Origin: SM23-28-2 sp964512285
GTDB lineage: Bacteria > Chloroflexota > Dehalococcoidia > SM23-28-2
Assembly: GCA_964512285.1 (NCBI GenBank)
Contig: CAZEJO010000012.1
Coordinates: 1 to 48,393 of the forward strand
Direction: 5' to 3'
Length of the DNA: 48,393 nt
The notes under the pieces were generated by a model. It made no database searches and was not told the DNA's origin. It saw only the letters and a list, made by a program, of their open reading frames with translations. Positions within the stretch are counted from its first letter, which is position 1. Each line of letters begins with the position of its first letter. Positions 24,905-34,129 of this stretch are shown here, in pieces. Position numbers and translations under genes: made by a program.

Positions 24905-26100
24905 CCAACTGGCAACAACTGGAGAACCGCTATCTCTTCTCGACCTTCAAGCGCCAGCCGGTGACCCTGGTGCGCGGCCAGGGCGTGCGTGTCTGGGACG
25001 ATCAGGGTAGGGAGTATCTGGACTTCGTGGCGGGGATCGCCGCTCTAAGCCTGGGCCACTGTCATTCGGCGGTGGTATCGGCTCTGGCCGAGCAGGCCAG
25101 CGTCCTCGTGCACGTCTCCAACCTTGTGTACAGCATCCCCCAGGTTCGCTTGGCTCAGCTCTTGGTGGAGAATAGCTGCCTCGATCGCGTCTTCTTCTGC
25201 AACAGCGGCGCCGAGGCCATCGAGGGGGCGATCAAGCTGGCCCGCAAGTGGGGCAAGGAGAAGAAGGACGGCGCCTTCGAGGTCATCTGCACCGACAACG
25301 CCTTCCACGGGCGGACGTTGGTCACTCTTACCGCCGGCGGTACCGAGAAGTACAAGCTGCCCTACCTGCCCCTGCCTCCGGGGTTCGTCCATGTGCCCTT
25401 CGATGACGTGGAGGCGATCCGCAAGGCCACGAGCGACAAGACCTGCGCCGTGCTTGTGGAGCCCATCCAGGGCGAGGGCGGCGTCAATGTCCCCAGCGAC
25501 GACTACCTGCGCAAGCTGCGGGCCTGGTGCGACGAGGCGGGCATCCTGCTGATCCTGGACGAGATCCAGACGGGCATCGGTCGGACGGGCAGCCTGTTCG
25601 CCTATCAGCAGTACGGCGCCGAGCCTGATATCATGACCTTGGCCAAGGGCCTGGCCGGAGGTGTGCCCATTGGGGCCTTGCTGGCCAAGGAGCACTGCGC
25701 CGTGTTCACGCTGGGCGACCACGGCAGCACGTTTGGGGGCAATCCCCTGTGCACGCACGTCGGCTATTCCGTGCTAAAGTACGTTATCGATAACGACATC
25801 CCCGGCCAGGTGGCGAAGAAGGGCCAGCACCTGGAGCGCCGCCTGCACAGCCTGGCCGACCGCCATCCGATTGTCACGGAGGTGCGCGGTCGTGGCCTGC
25901 TGTGGGCGATCGAGTTGGACGGCGAGCTGGCCGAGCAAGCCGTGGGGATGTGTCTGAAGGAGGGTCTCATCGCGAACAACGTGAAGCCCACCGCCTTGCG
26001 CCTCATGCCGCCTCTGGTGGTGAGCGAGGAGGAGTTGGATCGGGCGGTGGAGATCGTGGACAAGGTTTTGGGGAAGCTGGAGAAAGAGAAGAGGGAGTAG
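24901..26100 (+). CDS. argD: Acetylornithine aminotransferase
   Basis: A 399-aa class-III aminotransferase starting in an ATGA overlap with argB. It contains NSGAEAIEGAIKLARKW, the Asp of the PLP ring contact in 'LLILDEIQTGIGRTG', and the Schiff-base Lys249 in TLAKGLAGGVPIGA. It converts N-acetylglutamate semialdehyde to N-acetylornithine. The stop is 2 bp before argG, so transcription and translation are clearly coupled. Confidence 0.95.
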   Translation: MTNWQQLENRYLFSTFKRQPVTLVRGQGVRVWDDQGREYLDFVAGIAALSLGHCHSAVVSALAEQASVLVHVSNLVYSIPQVRLAQLLVENSCLDRVFFCNSGAEAIEGAIKLARKWGKEKKDGAFEVICTDNAFHGRTLVTLTAGGTEKYKLPYLPLPPGFVHVPFDDVEAIRKATSDKTCAVLVEPIQGEGGVNVPSDDYLRKLRAWCDEAGILLILDEIQTGIGRTGSLFAYQQYGAEPDIMTLAKGLAGGVPIGALLAKEHCAVFTLGDHGSTFGGNPLCTHVGYSVLKYVIDNDIPGQVAKKGQHLERRLHSLADRHPIVTEVRGRGLLWAIELDGELAEQAVGMCLKEGLIANNVKPTALRLMPPLVVSEEELDRAVEIVDKVLGKLEKEKRE

Positions 26101-26102
26101 AA

Positions 26103-27256
26103 ATGGCTGAGAAGCTTGTTCTTGCTTATTCGGGTGGCCTCGACACCTCCGCGGCTGTGCGCTGGCTGAAGGAGGAGCGGGGCTACGATGTCATTTGCCT
26201 GACTGTGGACGTGGGCATGCAGAAGGACCCCGAGACGCTGCAAAGCCGGGCGTTGGCGGCGGGGGGCGTCGCTTTCCGCTGGGTCGAGGCCCAGGAGACG
26301 TTCATCCGCCACTTCGCCTTCCCCGCGCTGGCCGCTGGCGCCGTCTACGAGAAGCAGTATCCTCTGGCCACAGCCCTCGGGCGGCCGCTGATCGCCAAGC
26401 ACCTGGTGGAGGTTGCCCGCGAGGAGGGGGCCACCGCCGTCGCCCACGGCTCGACCGGCAAGGGGAACGACCAGGTGCGCTTCGACGTCAGCGTGGAGGC
26501 GCTGGCTCCCGACCTGCGCGTCGTCGTGCCCGTGCGGGAGTGGGGGATGACGCGCGACGAGGAGATCGTCTATGTCGAAAAGCACGGGATCCCCGTGCCG
26601 GTGACCAAGGAGAGCCCTTACTCCACAGACGAGAACCTGTGGGGGCGCAGCATCGAGTGCGGCGTCCTGGAGGACCCCTGGGTCGAGCCGCCGGCGGACG
26701 TGTTCCAGTGGACGAAATCGGTGGCCGAGGCGCCCGACAAGCCTGGCTACGTAGAGATCAGCTTCGAGAAGGGGATACCGGTGGCCCTGGACGGCCGTGA
26801 GCTCGACCCCGTGTCGCTGGTCAAGCGTCTGCACGAGCAGGCGGGCGAGCACGGCGTGGGCCGCATCGACCTTATGGAGAACCGGCTGGTGGGCATCAAG
26901 TCGCGGGAGATATACGAGGCGCCGGCGGCGGTGACGCTGCTGCGGGCGCACGAGGGCCTGGAGCAGATGACCCTGTCCAAGGAGCAGGTGCGCCTCAAGG
27001 AGCGCATCGCCCAGGAGTACGCCGACCTCATCTACAACGGCCTGTGGTTCACCGTCCACCATCAGGACCTGGCGGCCTACGTCCAGAGCACCCAGCGGCA
27101 CGTAACGGGCACGATACGGGTGCGGCTGCACAAGGGCACGGCGATGGTGGTGGGGCGCAAGTCGCCCAAGAGCTTGTATGACTTCTCGCTGGCCACGTAT
27201 GATAAGGGTGACGTGTACGATCAGAGCGCAGCGCCGGGCTTCATCCACATCTGGGG
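26103..27256 (+). CDS. argG: Argininosuccinate synthase, 3' end lost in scaffold gap
   Basis: From ATG 26103 the frame gives 384 codons and then reaches the 100-N gap inside the C-terminal GFIHIWG block. Family members are about 400 aa, so only some 15-20 residues are missing. The P-loop LAYSGGLDTSAAVRWL, 'AHGSTGKGNDQVRFDV', 'KESPYSTDENLWGRSIE' and the 'FTVHHQDLAAY' segment are all present. It joins citrulline and aspartate using ATP. The true stop is in the gap. Confidence 0.94.
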
Positions 27257-27356
27257 NNNNNNNNNNNNNNNNNNNNNNNNNNNNNNNNNNNNNNNNNNNN
27301 NNNNNNNNNNNNNNNNNNNNNNNNNNNNNNNNNNNNNNNNNNNNNNNNNNNNNNNN
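27257..27356. other. 100-N scaffold gap at the end of argG
   Basis: Exactly 100 N, a placeholder of unknown true size. The 50 bases after it up to the HAD start contain no recognised coding end for argG. Confidence 0.95.
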
Positions 27357-27406
27357 CCCGATGACCACGAGGCCCCCGCTACGTTCGAGAATAGGACCCT
27401 TCGGCC

Positions 27407-28180
27407 ATGATTAAGGCAGTTCTCTTCGACTTCGGCGATACCCTGTGGCACTTCCCCAACATGCCGCCGCGCATTGTTGCGATACAGGAGACGGTGCGGC
27501 GCGTGTCCGACCTGCTGCGCCGCTGGAGCATCGAGCCCGATGGCCCGCTCTTCTTCCTGGGCCGCGACATCCGCATCGCGGTCGAGAAGGAGACGGAGAG
27601 GGCCTATCGTACCGACCTGGTCAGCCCCGACTATCCGGGCCTCTGCCGCGAGGTGGCTGCTCGCATGGGGCTCACCCTCAGCGATAGCCAGACGGAGGAG
27701 CTGTGGGACACCTGGAACCTGGGCGGCCAGTTCTTCGGCCGCACCCTCTTCCCCGATGCTCTCGACACGCTGCGCTGGCTGCAGGAGCATGGCTTAAAGG
27801 TGGGCGCCGTCACCGACCGCGCCTACGGTGGGCCGCGCTTCATGGGCGAGCTGGAGGAATATGGCCTCGAACCCTACCTAGATGTGGTGACCATCTCCTC
27901 GAACGTGGGCTATCTAAAACCGCACCCCAAGATCTTCCAGCATGCCCTGGGCACTCTACAGATCGAGGCCGAAGAGACGATGATGGTGGGCGACTCGCTG
28001 CGCTGCGATGTAGCCGGGGCGAACGGCATGGGCATGATCGGCGTCTGGAAGCGCCCGCCGCTGGACGAGCCCACCGAGGTGGGCGCCGACAAGGTGGACG
28101 TGGAGGGCGAGATCGCGCCCGACTACGTCATCGACAAGCTCTGGGAGTTGACCCAGTTGCCTGTTCTTAATCATGGCTAA
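27407..28180 (+). CDS. HAD-family hydrolase within the arginine cluster
   Basis: A 257-aa protein with HAD motif I FDFGDTLW, motif II-like 'VGAVTDRAYG', the Lys in LKPHPKIFQHAL and motif IV VGDSLRCDVAGANG. This is a phosphatase-like fold; motif I has the two-Asp arrangement as D-x-G-D expected for phosphotransfer. The substrate is unknown. It lies between argG and argH and overlaps argH by 8 bp, so it is cotranscribed with arginine genes, but no arginine-pathway role can be read from sequence. Confidence 0.82.
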   Translation: MIKAVLFDFGDTLWHFPNMPPRIVAIQETVRRVSDLLRRWSIEPDGPLFFLGRDIRIAVEKETERAYRTDLVSPDYPGLCREVAARMGLTLSDSQTEELWDTWNLGGQFFGRTLFPDALDTLRWLQEHGLKVGAVTDRAYGGPRFMGELEEYGLEPYLDVVTISSNVGYLKPHPKIFQHALGTLQIEAEETMMVGDSLRCDVAGANGMGMIGVWKRPPLDEPTEVGADKVDVEGEIAPDYVIDKLWELTQLPVLNHG

Positions 28181-29570
28181 GAAGAAGTCCGCCAAGGTTT
28201 GGGCCGCCCGCTTCGCCAAGGCCACCGACCCGCAGGCGGAGGCGTTCACCGCCTCGATCGACGTTGACCGGCGGCTGGCCAGGTACGACATCGCTGGCTC
28301 CATCGCGCACGCCCGCATGCTGGCTAAGCAGGGCATCATCCCACAGGAGGACGGCGAGGCTATCGTGCGGGGGCTGGAGGAGATAGGCGAGGAGATCGAG
28401 GCCGGTCGGTTCGAGCTCAGCCGCGAGCTGGAAGACATCCACATGAACATCGAGGCGAGCCTGCGCCAGAAGATCGGCCCGGCCGCCGACCGCCTGCACA
28501 CCGCCCGCTCCCGCAACGACCAGGTGGCCACCGACCTGCGCTTGTACCTGAAGGACGCCATCGCCGGCGTGCTGGCCGTCCTGCGTCGCCTGCAGGGGGC
28601 GCTCCTCGACGTGGTGGAGGTGAATCGGCGGGTGATCATGCCCGGCTACACTCACCTCCAGCGGGCGCAGCCGTTGCTCTTCGCCCACCACCTGCTGGCC
28701 TACTTCGAGATGTTCGATCGCGACGTCGGCCGCTTCCAGGACTGCCTCAAGCGGGCCGATGTTCTGCCCCTGGGCGCCGGTGCTCTGGCTGGCGTAACCT
28801 ATCCCATCGACCGCGAGTTCGTGGCGCGCGAGCTGGGCTTCAACCGCATCAGCGAAAACAGCCTGGACGCCGTCTCCGACCGCGACTGCGTGGTCGAGTT
28901 CCAGGCGGCGGCGGCGCTGACTATGATGCACGTGTCGCGTTTGGCCGAGGAGCTGGTGCTGTGGTCCACCGCCGAGTTCGGCTTCATTCAGATAGACGAG
29001 GCCTTCGCCGGCGGCTCCAGCATCATGCCTCAGAAGCGCAACCCCGACGTGGCCGAGCTTGCCCGCGCCAAGACGGGGCGTGTGTACGGCAACCTCATGT
29101 CGATCCTGACCGTGCTCAAGGGCCTGCCGCTGGCCTATTGCCTCGATCTGCAGGAGGACAAGCCTGGTCTGTTCGACAGCGCCGATACCCTTCTCACCAC
29201 GCTGGAAGTGATGGCCGCGATGGTCCCGAGCATTCGCGTGAATGCCGAGCGCACGCAGGCGGCGGCGAGCGAAAACTACTCTCTGGCCACCGATGTCGCC
29301 GACTACCTGGTGCGCCAGGGCCTGCCCTTCCGCGAGGCGCATGGGGTTGTGGGGCAGCTTGTCAGATACGCCGACGAGCGGGACAAGGGCCTCTCTGAGC
29401 TGAGCCTGGACGAGTACCGCCGCTTCTCGCCTCTGTTCGATGAGGACGTGCTCAAGCTGGACGTGCGCGCGGCCATCGAGGCCAGGGACGTGCCCGGCGG
29501 GACGGCCTCGCAGCGGGTGGCGGCGGCCCTGAAGCGCGCGCGACGGCGGCTGGAAGGCGGAAAGCAATGA
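28173..29570 (+). CDS. argH: Argininosuccinate lyase
   Basis: A 465-aa fumarase/aspartase-superfamily enzyme. It has the N-terminal VWAARFAKATDPQAEAFTAS block, 'HTARSRNDQVATDLRLYLKD', 'MPGYTHLQRAQP', and the signature GSSIMPQKRNPD containing the catalytic Ser loop. It cleaves argininosuccinate to arginine and fumarate, the last step of the pathway. Start overlaps the HAD gene by 8 bp and stop overlaps rpe by 4 bp. No argF (ornithine carbamoyltransferase) is in the window. Confidence 0.95.
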   Translation: MAKKKSAKVWAARFAKATDPQAEAFTASIDVDRRLARYDIAGSIAHARMLAKQGIIPQEDGEAIVRGLEEIGEEIEAGRFELSRELEDIHMNIEASLRQKIGPAADRLHTARSRNDQVATDLRLYLKDAIAGVLAVLRRLQGALLDVVEVNRRVIMPGYTHLQRAQPLLFAHHLLAYFEMFDRDVGRFQDCLKRADVLPLGAGALAGVTYPIDREFVARELGFNRISENSLDAVSDRDCVVEFQAAAALTMMHVSRLAEELVLWSTAEFGFIQIDEAFAGGSSIMPQKRNPDVAELARAKTGRVYGNLMSILTVLKGLPLAYCLDLQEDKPGLFDSADTLLTTLEVMAAMVPSIRVNAERTQAAASENYSLATDVADYLVRQGLPFREAHGVVGQLVRYADERDKGLSELSLDEYRRFSPLFDEDVLKLDVRAAIEARDVPGGTASQRVAAALKRARRRLEGGKQ

Positions 29571-30250
29571 TCAACGGCATCAAGCTGGCTCCCTCCGTCC
29601 TGGCAGCCGACTACGCTCGGTTGGGGGAGCAGGTGCGAGAGGTCGCGGCCGCCGGCGCCGACTACATCCACGTCGATGTGATGGACGGTCGCTTCGTGCC
29701 CAACATCAGCATCGGGCCGCTGGTGGTGGAGGCCCTGCGGCGGGCGACCGAACTGCCTCTGGACGTCCACCTGATGATCGAGGAGCCGGAGCGGCACATC
29801 GAGGCCTTCGCCAAGGCGGGGGCCAGCATCCTCACTGTGCATCCGGAGGCCAGCCCTCACGTTCATCGCCTGGTGCAGATGATCAAGGGCCTGGGCGTGC
29901 GCAGCGGCGTCGCCCTCAATCCGGCCAGCCCGCTCTGCCTCATCGAGGAGGTGCTGGCGGAGGTGGACCTGGTGCTGCTGATGACGGTGAACCCCGGCTG
30001 GGGCGGCCAGGCGTTCCTCCCTAGCGTTTTGCCTAAGATGCGACGGCTGCGGCGGATGCTGGACGAGCAGGGTCTGGCGGCAGAGCTGGAGGTGGACGGC
30101 GGCATCACGGCGGAGACAGCGCCGCTGGTGGTGGAGGCGGGAGCGCGAGTGCTGGTGGCGGGCTCGGCGGTGTTTCAGCAGGCGGATGGCGTGGCCGCGG
30201 CGATGACGCGCATTCAGGAGAGCGTGCGCAAGGTAAGGCCGACGGTCTAG
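29567..30250 (+). CDS. rpe: Ribulose-phosphate 3-epimerase
   Basis: A 227-aa TIM-barrel enzyme starting in an ATGA overlap with argH. It shows LAPSVLAADYARLGEQV, the metal-site HVDVMDGRFVPN, 'DVHLMIEEPERHI', 'LLMTVNPGWGGQAF' and the phosphate-binding ELEVDGGI. It interconverts ribulose-5-phosphate and xylulose-5-phosphate in the pentose phosphate pathway. It is the last gene of the arg-led run and converges on a small hypothetical gene 16 bp away. Confidence 0.94.
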   Translation: MINGIKLAPSVLAADYARLGEQVREVAAAGADYIHVDVMDGRFVPNISIGPLVVEALRRATELPLDVHLMIEEPERHIEAFAKAGASILTVHPEASPHVHRLVQMIKGLGVRSGVALNPASPLCLIEEVLAEVDLVLLMTVNPGWGGQAFLPSVLPKMRRLRRMLDEQGLAAELEVDGGITAETAPLVVEAGARVLVAGSAVFQQADGVAAAMTRIQESVRKVRPTV

Positions 30251-30266
30251 GCTGGCTGCGCCCTGG

Positions 30267-30767
30267 CTAGTAGAAAGCCTGCGATACTCCGAATATCACG
30301 GAGATGACGATAGCAGATCCGGCGAGAAGTGCAGTAGTTCTGAAGTCGGCTGTGTTGCGTTTGGAGGCCAATAGCTGGTCGCCATACTGCATCAGGCGAA
30401 ATATGTTGGAGACGTGCGGCTCCATGCCGGGGCGGAACTGGAAGAAGGTGGCGACGACTCTGGCTGCCTCCTCCGCGTTCCGATCGGGGTCTACGCCAAG
30501 CCCCTTGAAGAGCACGTCACCACTTTCGTAGCGCTCCAGTATCTCTGCAAACCTCGCTGCGAGCGCTAGGTGAGCCGCTTCGCACTCGCCTATCCGCCCG
30601 CGCCTCAGCGACTCCCAGAGGGTAACCCGAATCTCAGGCAGCACCCGCAGGTGATCTATGATGGCCCTCTCAAGAGCGAAGATCTCGTGGGTAAGCCTCG
30701 CGAGGATGTCAGCAGCCCCAGCGTGCGGGAACGGTTGGCCGCTTTGCGGGGGAGACACCCCGGCCAT
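30267..30767 (-). CDS. Hypothetical protein with C-terminal membrane segment
   Basis: A 166-aa protein I do not recognise. The first 140 residues are soluble and helix-rich (AIIDHLRVLPEIRVTLWE, then 'CEAAHLALAARFAEILERY'), and a single hydrophobic segment closes the protein (TTALLAGSAIVISVIFGV), suggesting a tail anchor. It begins 3 nt after the rpmB stop on the same strand, without a clear Shine-Dalgarno, so it is probably translated by reinitiation. Confidence 0.55.
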   Translation of the reverse strand: MAGVSPPQSGQPFPHAGAADILARLTHEIFALERAIIDHLRVLPEIRVTLWESLRRGRIGECEAAHLALAARFAEILERYESGDVLFKGLGVDPDRNAEEAARVVATFFQFRPGMEPHVSNIFRLMQYGDQLLASKRNTADFRTTALLAGSAIVISVIFGVSQAFY

Positions 30768-30770
30768 GGC

Positions 30771-30980
30771 TCAGCCCGTCGTCTTGAGCTGGGTGCGCAG
30801 GCAGCGGGTGCAGATGGCCATTCGCACCGGGCGGCCGTCGATGGTCACCATGCGCTTCTGGATGTTGGCCCGGAAGGTGCGATTGGTCTTGGGCGCGCGT
30901 CGCTCCCACCGTCCGGCGTGCCTGTGACGGATGTTACGCCCGTACATGGTTCCCTTGCCGCAGATAGCGCATTTAGCCAT
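30771..30980 (-). CDS. rpmB: Ribosomal protein bL28
   Basis: A 69-aa ribosomal protein with the typical MAKCAICGKG start and the 'TNRTFRANIQKRMV' block. The two CxxC pairs (CAIC and CTRC) make it the zinc-binding form. It is divergent from fakA with 169 bp between the start codons. The rpmB-fakA neighbourhood is a common arrangement in Gram-positive-type and Chloroflexota genomes. Confidence 0.94.
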   Translation of the reverse strand: MAKCAICGKGTMYGRNIRHRHAGRWERRAPKTNRTFRANIQKRMVTIDGRPVRMAICTRCLRTQLKTTG

Positions 30981-31149
30981 CGAAACTCGCTCCCTGCCCC
31001 TTGCACCCGTAAGTGGGCGAGGGTAGAATTCAGCACGCAGGCATCATATCATTCTATATCGGCCAAGAGCAAGGTGGTCCGATACGTCTACTCAAGAGCG
31101 CTCTGGGCTGTCGCGTTCTAGAAGGGAAGCCCCTCCAAGAAGTCGCTCC

Positions 31150-32802
31150 ATGACTAAACCATCGGTAGTAAGCACACTGTCGGGAAGCGAATTGCGGGCG
31201 ATGTTCGCTGCCGCCACCAACTGGCTGGAGCGCCACGTTGAGCTCATCAACGCCATCAACGTCTTCCCCGTACCTGACGGCGACACCGGCACCAACATGT
31301 ACCTCACCATGCGCTCCACGCTCGAGGAGGCGTATCGCGCCGATGGTGATAGCGTGGGTGCGGTGCTGCGGGCGATGTCTAAGGGAGCCCTGATGGGCGC
31401 CCGCGGCAACTCCGGCGTCATCTTATCGCAGATTATTCGCGGCCTGGCCAGCGCCGCTGAGGGGCACCAGCATCTGGACGCCCCAGGCCTTGCGGCCGGC
31501 CTGGCTGAGGCGACGGCTACCGCCTACAAGGCTGTCAGCCAACCGGTGGAGGGCACCATTCTCACCGTGATGCGAGAGGCGGCTGCTGCTGCAGCAAGCG
31601 AGGCTCAGAGGGATGGACAGGACATCCTGGCGGTGGTGGTTTCGGCCATCAAGGCGGCGGGCGAGGCGGTGGCCAAGACTCCCACCCTCCTGCCGGTGCT
31701 GGCCGAGGCGGGGGTGGTGGACGCCGGCGGTCAGGGCCTCTACGTAATGATGGACGGCTTTCTGCGCTACCTCAAGGGTGAGGAGGAGATTCAGACAGGC
31801 CCGTTGGTGACTCGCGAGGAGATCGAGCGCGATTGGCTTACGGTGACCAGCCAGATGCACCACAGGGGCGAGTCCCCTTACGGCTACTGCACCGAGTTCC
31901 TGGTCTGCGGCCAGAATCTCCCCAGCGATGGCATCCAGAAGCGGATGGTGGAACTGGGCGACTCGGTGCTGGTAGTGGGCGACGAGAGCCTGCTGCGGGT
32001 GCACGTCCATACTGACGACCCCGGCGCCGCCATGAGCTACTGCACCGCTCTGGGCTCCATCGAGCAGGTGAAGGTGGACAACATTCAGGCGCAGGCCGAG
32101 GAGTTCCTGGCCGTACATGAGCGAGAGAGGGTTGCCGCTCCGCCTGCCGACATTGCCACGGTGGTGGTGGTGGCTGGCGAGGGCATGGAGCATGTGTTCC
32201 GGAGCATGGGAGCTAGCGCTATCGTGGGGGGTGGTCCTACGATGAACCCCAGTACTCGCGAGCTGCTGGAAGCCATCGAACGGTGCCCCGCGAACCGCGT
32301 GGTGCTTCTGCCCAACGATAAGAACATCGTAATGGCGGCGGAACAGGCGCTCCCCATGAGCCCCAAAGAGGTGCGCGTTGTCAGGACGACCAGCGTGCCA
32401 CAAGGGGTGGCCGCTCTCCTGGCCTTCAGCCCAGACGAGGATCTGGAGGCGAACGTCGAAGCTATGGAGGAGGCAAAGGCCGGCGTTCACACGGTGGAGG
32501 TGACGCGGGCTATTCGCAGCACGAGTATTGGCGGCCTGCGCATTCGGGAGGGCGAGTGTGTAGCGGTGGTCGATGGGGAGCTGAAGGTTGCTCGAAAGAC
32601 TCCCGAGGCAGCAGTGAAGACGGCCCTGGGCCACCTGCCTATGGAGGAAGTGAGTCTGATTACCCTCTACTATGGCGCTGATACCCGCGAGGCGGAGGCG
32701 CAAGCATTAGCCCGCGAGCTGCGTCGCCTCCATCCTCAGCGGGAGGTGGAGGTTGTCTATGGTGGTCAGCCCCACTACTACTACATCGTCTCAGCGGAAT
32801 GA
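31150..32802 (+). CDS. fakA: Fatty acid kinase catalytic subunit (DAK2/YloV family)
   Basis: A 550-aa protein: N-terminal DhaL-type kinase domain with the metal-ATP motif VPDGDTGTNMYLTM near residue 42 and SGVILSQIIRGL, then the FakA C-terminal domain with 'GYCTEFLVCG' and a terminal alpha-phosphatase-like region. FakA phosphorylates fatty acids held by a DegV-family FakB partner; such a gene lies 475 bp downstream. It shares 22 bp at its 3' end with the convergent arsC-like gene. Confidence 0.9.
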   Translation: MTKPSVVSTLSGSELRAMFAAATNWLERHVELINAINVFPVPDGDTGTNMYLTMRSTLEEAYRADGDSVGAVLRAMSKGALMGARGNSGVILSQIIRGLASAAEGHQHLDAPGLAAGLAEATATAYKAVSQPVEGTILTVMREAAAAAASEAQRDGQDILAVVVSAIKAAGEAVAKTPTLLPVLAEAGVVDAGGQGLYVMMDGFLRYLKGEEEIQTGPLVTREEIERDWLTVTSQMHHRGESPYGYCTEFLVCGQNLPSDGIQKRMVELGDSVLVVGDESLLRVHVHTDDPGAAMSYCTALGSIEQVKVDNIQAQAEEFLAVHERERVAAPPADIATVVVVAGEGMEHVFRSMGASAIVGGGPTMNPSTRELLEAIERCPANRVVLLPNDKNIVMAAEQALPMSPKEVRVVRTTSVPQGVAALLAFSPDEDLEANVEAMEEAKAGVHTVEVTRAIRSTSIGGLRIREGECVAVVDGELKVARKTPEAAVKTALGHLPMEEVSLITLYYGADTREAEAQALARELRRLHPQREVEVVYGGQPHYYYIVSAE

Positions 32803-33197
32803 GGCTCGCCCAGCTCCGTCAGCAGCGCCAGGACTCGCTCTCGTATCTGGTCTCTGATGAGCCGTACCTTCTCCAGGGGTTGGCCCCGGGTGTCCTCCAG
32901 GCCCCAGTCCTCAGAAGGATGAAAGCCCATCGGGGAGCTGTCCGCCACGTCGCAGCCCATGGCTATGATCCTGTCGGCCTGCTGGATCATCCGCTGAGTC
33001 AGGGGCTTGGGCCGTTGGGCGCTGATGTCGATGCTCAGTTCGGCCATGGCGGCGATGGCAGTGCGGCTCACCGATGTGGCCGGCTGTGTTCCCGCCGACA
33101 TGGCCACTAGGCGGCCGGCAGAGAAGTGATTGAAGAAGGCCTCGGCCATCTGGCTGCGGCCGCTATTGCCAACGCAGACGAATAGAACCTGCCGCAT
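32781..33197 (-). CDS. ArsC-like low-molecular-weight phosphatase
   Basis: A 138-aa protein of the LMW-phosphatase/thioredoxin-linked arsenate reductase fold. The P-loop is C8-VGNSG-R14-S in FVCVGNSGRSQMAEAF and Cys82 is kept (AMGCDV), but the second redox Cys of thioredoxin-linked ArsC (S. aureus Cys89, in the CP motif) is replaced: the site reads DVADSSP. This suggests a phosphatase, or an arsenate reductase that uses a different thiol. No arsR, arsB or acr3 gene is adjacent. It is embedded between fakA and degV on the opposite strand. Confidence 0.75.
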   Translation of the reverse strand: MRQVLFVCVGNSGRSQMAEAFFNHFSAGRLVAMSAGTQPATSVSRTAIAAMAELSIDISAQRPKPLTQRMIQQADRIIAMGCDVADSSPMGFHPSEDWGLEDTRGQPLEKVRLIRDQIRERVLALLTELGEPHSAETM

Positions 33198-33228
33198 TTC
33201 ACCTCGCTACAGTGTAGCAGGGGGTGCT

Positions 33229-33256
33229 TTTGCGGGGCAGGTGCCGTTGGTATACT
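33229..33256 (+). promoter_or_regulatory. Promoter of degV
   Basis: TTTGCG (33229-33234), 16-nt spacer, TATACT (33251-33256), about 20 nt before the TTG start at 33277. Confidence 0.45.
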
Positions 33257-33276
33257 ACCCAGCGGAGGTTTAGGGC

Positions 33277-34122
33277 TTGGCACGCAAAGTGGCCATCGTG
33301 ACCGACAGCACCGCTGACCTGACACCAGAGATGGTCGAAGAGCTGGGTGTGACCGTTGTGCCCCTGCAGGTTATCTTCGGGAATGAGGCCTATCGGGAAG
33401 GGGTGGACATCACCACTGAAGAGTTCTACGAGCGGTTGGTCAAGAGCCGTCCGTTGCCCACGACCTCTGCCCCCTCGGTGGGCGACTTCCAGGAGGCGTA
33501 CGAGCGGTTGCTGAAGGAGGTCGATTCCATAGTCTCCATCCACATCGGGGCCAAGCTCTCGGCCACTGTGCAGGCCGCTCAGACTGCCAAGCAATCGCTA
33601 GCCAAGCCCGAGCGTGTTGAGGTCGTCGATTCTCAGGCGGCCTCGCTGGCGATGGGCTTTGCGATCATGGAGGCGGTGGAAGTCGCCCGCGCCGGTGGCA
33701 AGGTGGCTGAGGTGAAGGCGACGGCCGAGAGCGCGGTGCAGAGGATGCAAGTGCTGTTCATGCTGGACACTCTGGAGTACCTGCGGCGCGGCGGCCGCAT
33801 TGGCCGGGCCCGCGCTTATCTGGGGGCAATCCTCAGCGTCAAGCCCATCCTCGCACTGCGCGAAGGCGAGATCTACCCTGAGGAGCGGGTGCGCACGCGG
33901 GCGCGCGGCCTGGAGCGCATTATCCAGTCGGCGATCAGGCACCAGAACGTGAAACGGGTTGCTGTGGGTCACTCCAGCACTCCCGACGAGGCGGAGAGCA
34001 TCAGGCAGAGGCTGGCGATGGCCTTCCCCAATGTGAAGGTACACCTGATACGATTCGGGCCTGTCATTGGCACCCACGCCGGGCCGGGCATCGTGGGTGT
34101 TGGTGTCATGGAAGGAAAGTAG
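33277..34122 (+). CDS. DegV-family fatty-acid-binding protein (FakB-like)
   Basis: A 281-aa protein starting at TTG 33277 behind GGAGG. It has the family start VAIVTDSTADL, the SKPLPTTSAPS-like segment (here SRPLPTTSAPSVGDF), 'VEVVDSQAASLAMGF' and RRGGRIGRARAYLG, with the terminal IGTHAGPGIVGVG. DegV/FakB proteins hold a fatty acid and present it to FakA, which is encoded just upstream. Together they activate exogenous or recycled fatty acids for phospholipid synthesis. Confidence 0.88.
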   Translation: MARKVAIVTDSTADLTPEMVEELGVTVVPLQVIFGNEAYREGVDITTEEFYERLVKSRPLPTTSAPSVGDFQEAYERLLKEVDSIVSIHIGAKLSATVQAAQTAKQSLAKPERVEVVDSQAASLAMGFAIMEAVEVARAGGKVAEVKATAESAVQRMQVLFMLDTLEYLRRGGRIGRARAYLGAILSVKPILALREGEIYPEERVRTRARGLERIIQSAIRHQNVKRVAVGHSSTPDEAESIRQRLAMAFPNVKVHLIRFGPVIGTHAGPGIVGVGVMEGK

Positions 34123-34129
34123 GCGGGGA

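Noticed and set aside
25764..27368. Long frames crossing the N gaps
   Set aside because: They exist only because N is translated as X; nothing supports coding across either gap.
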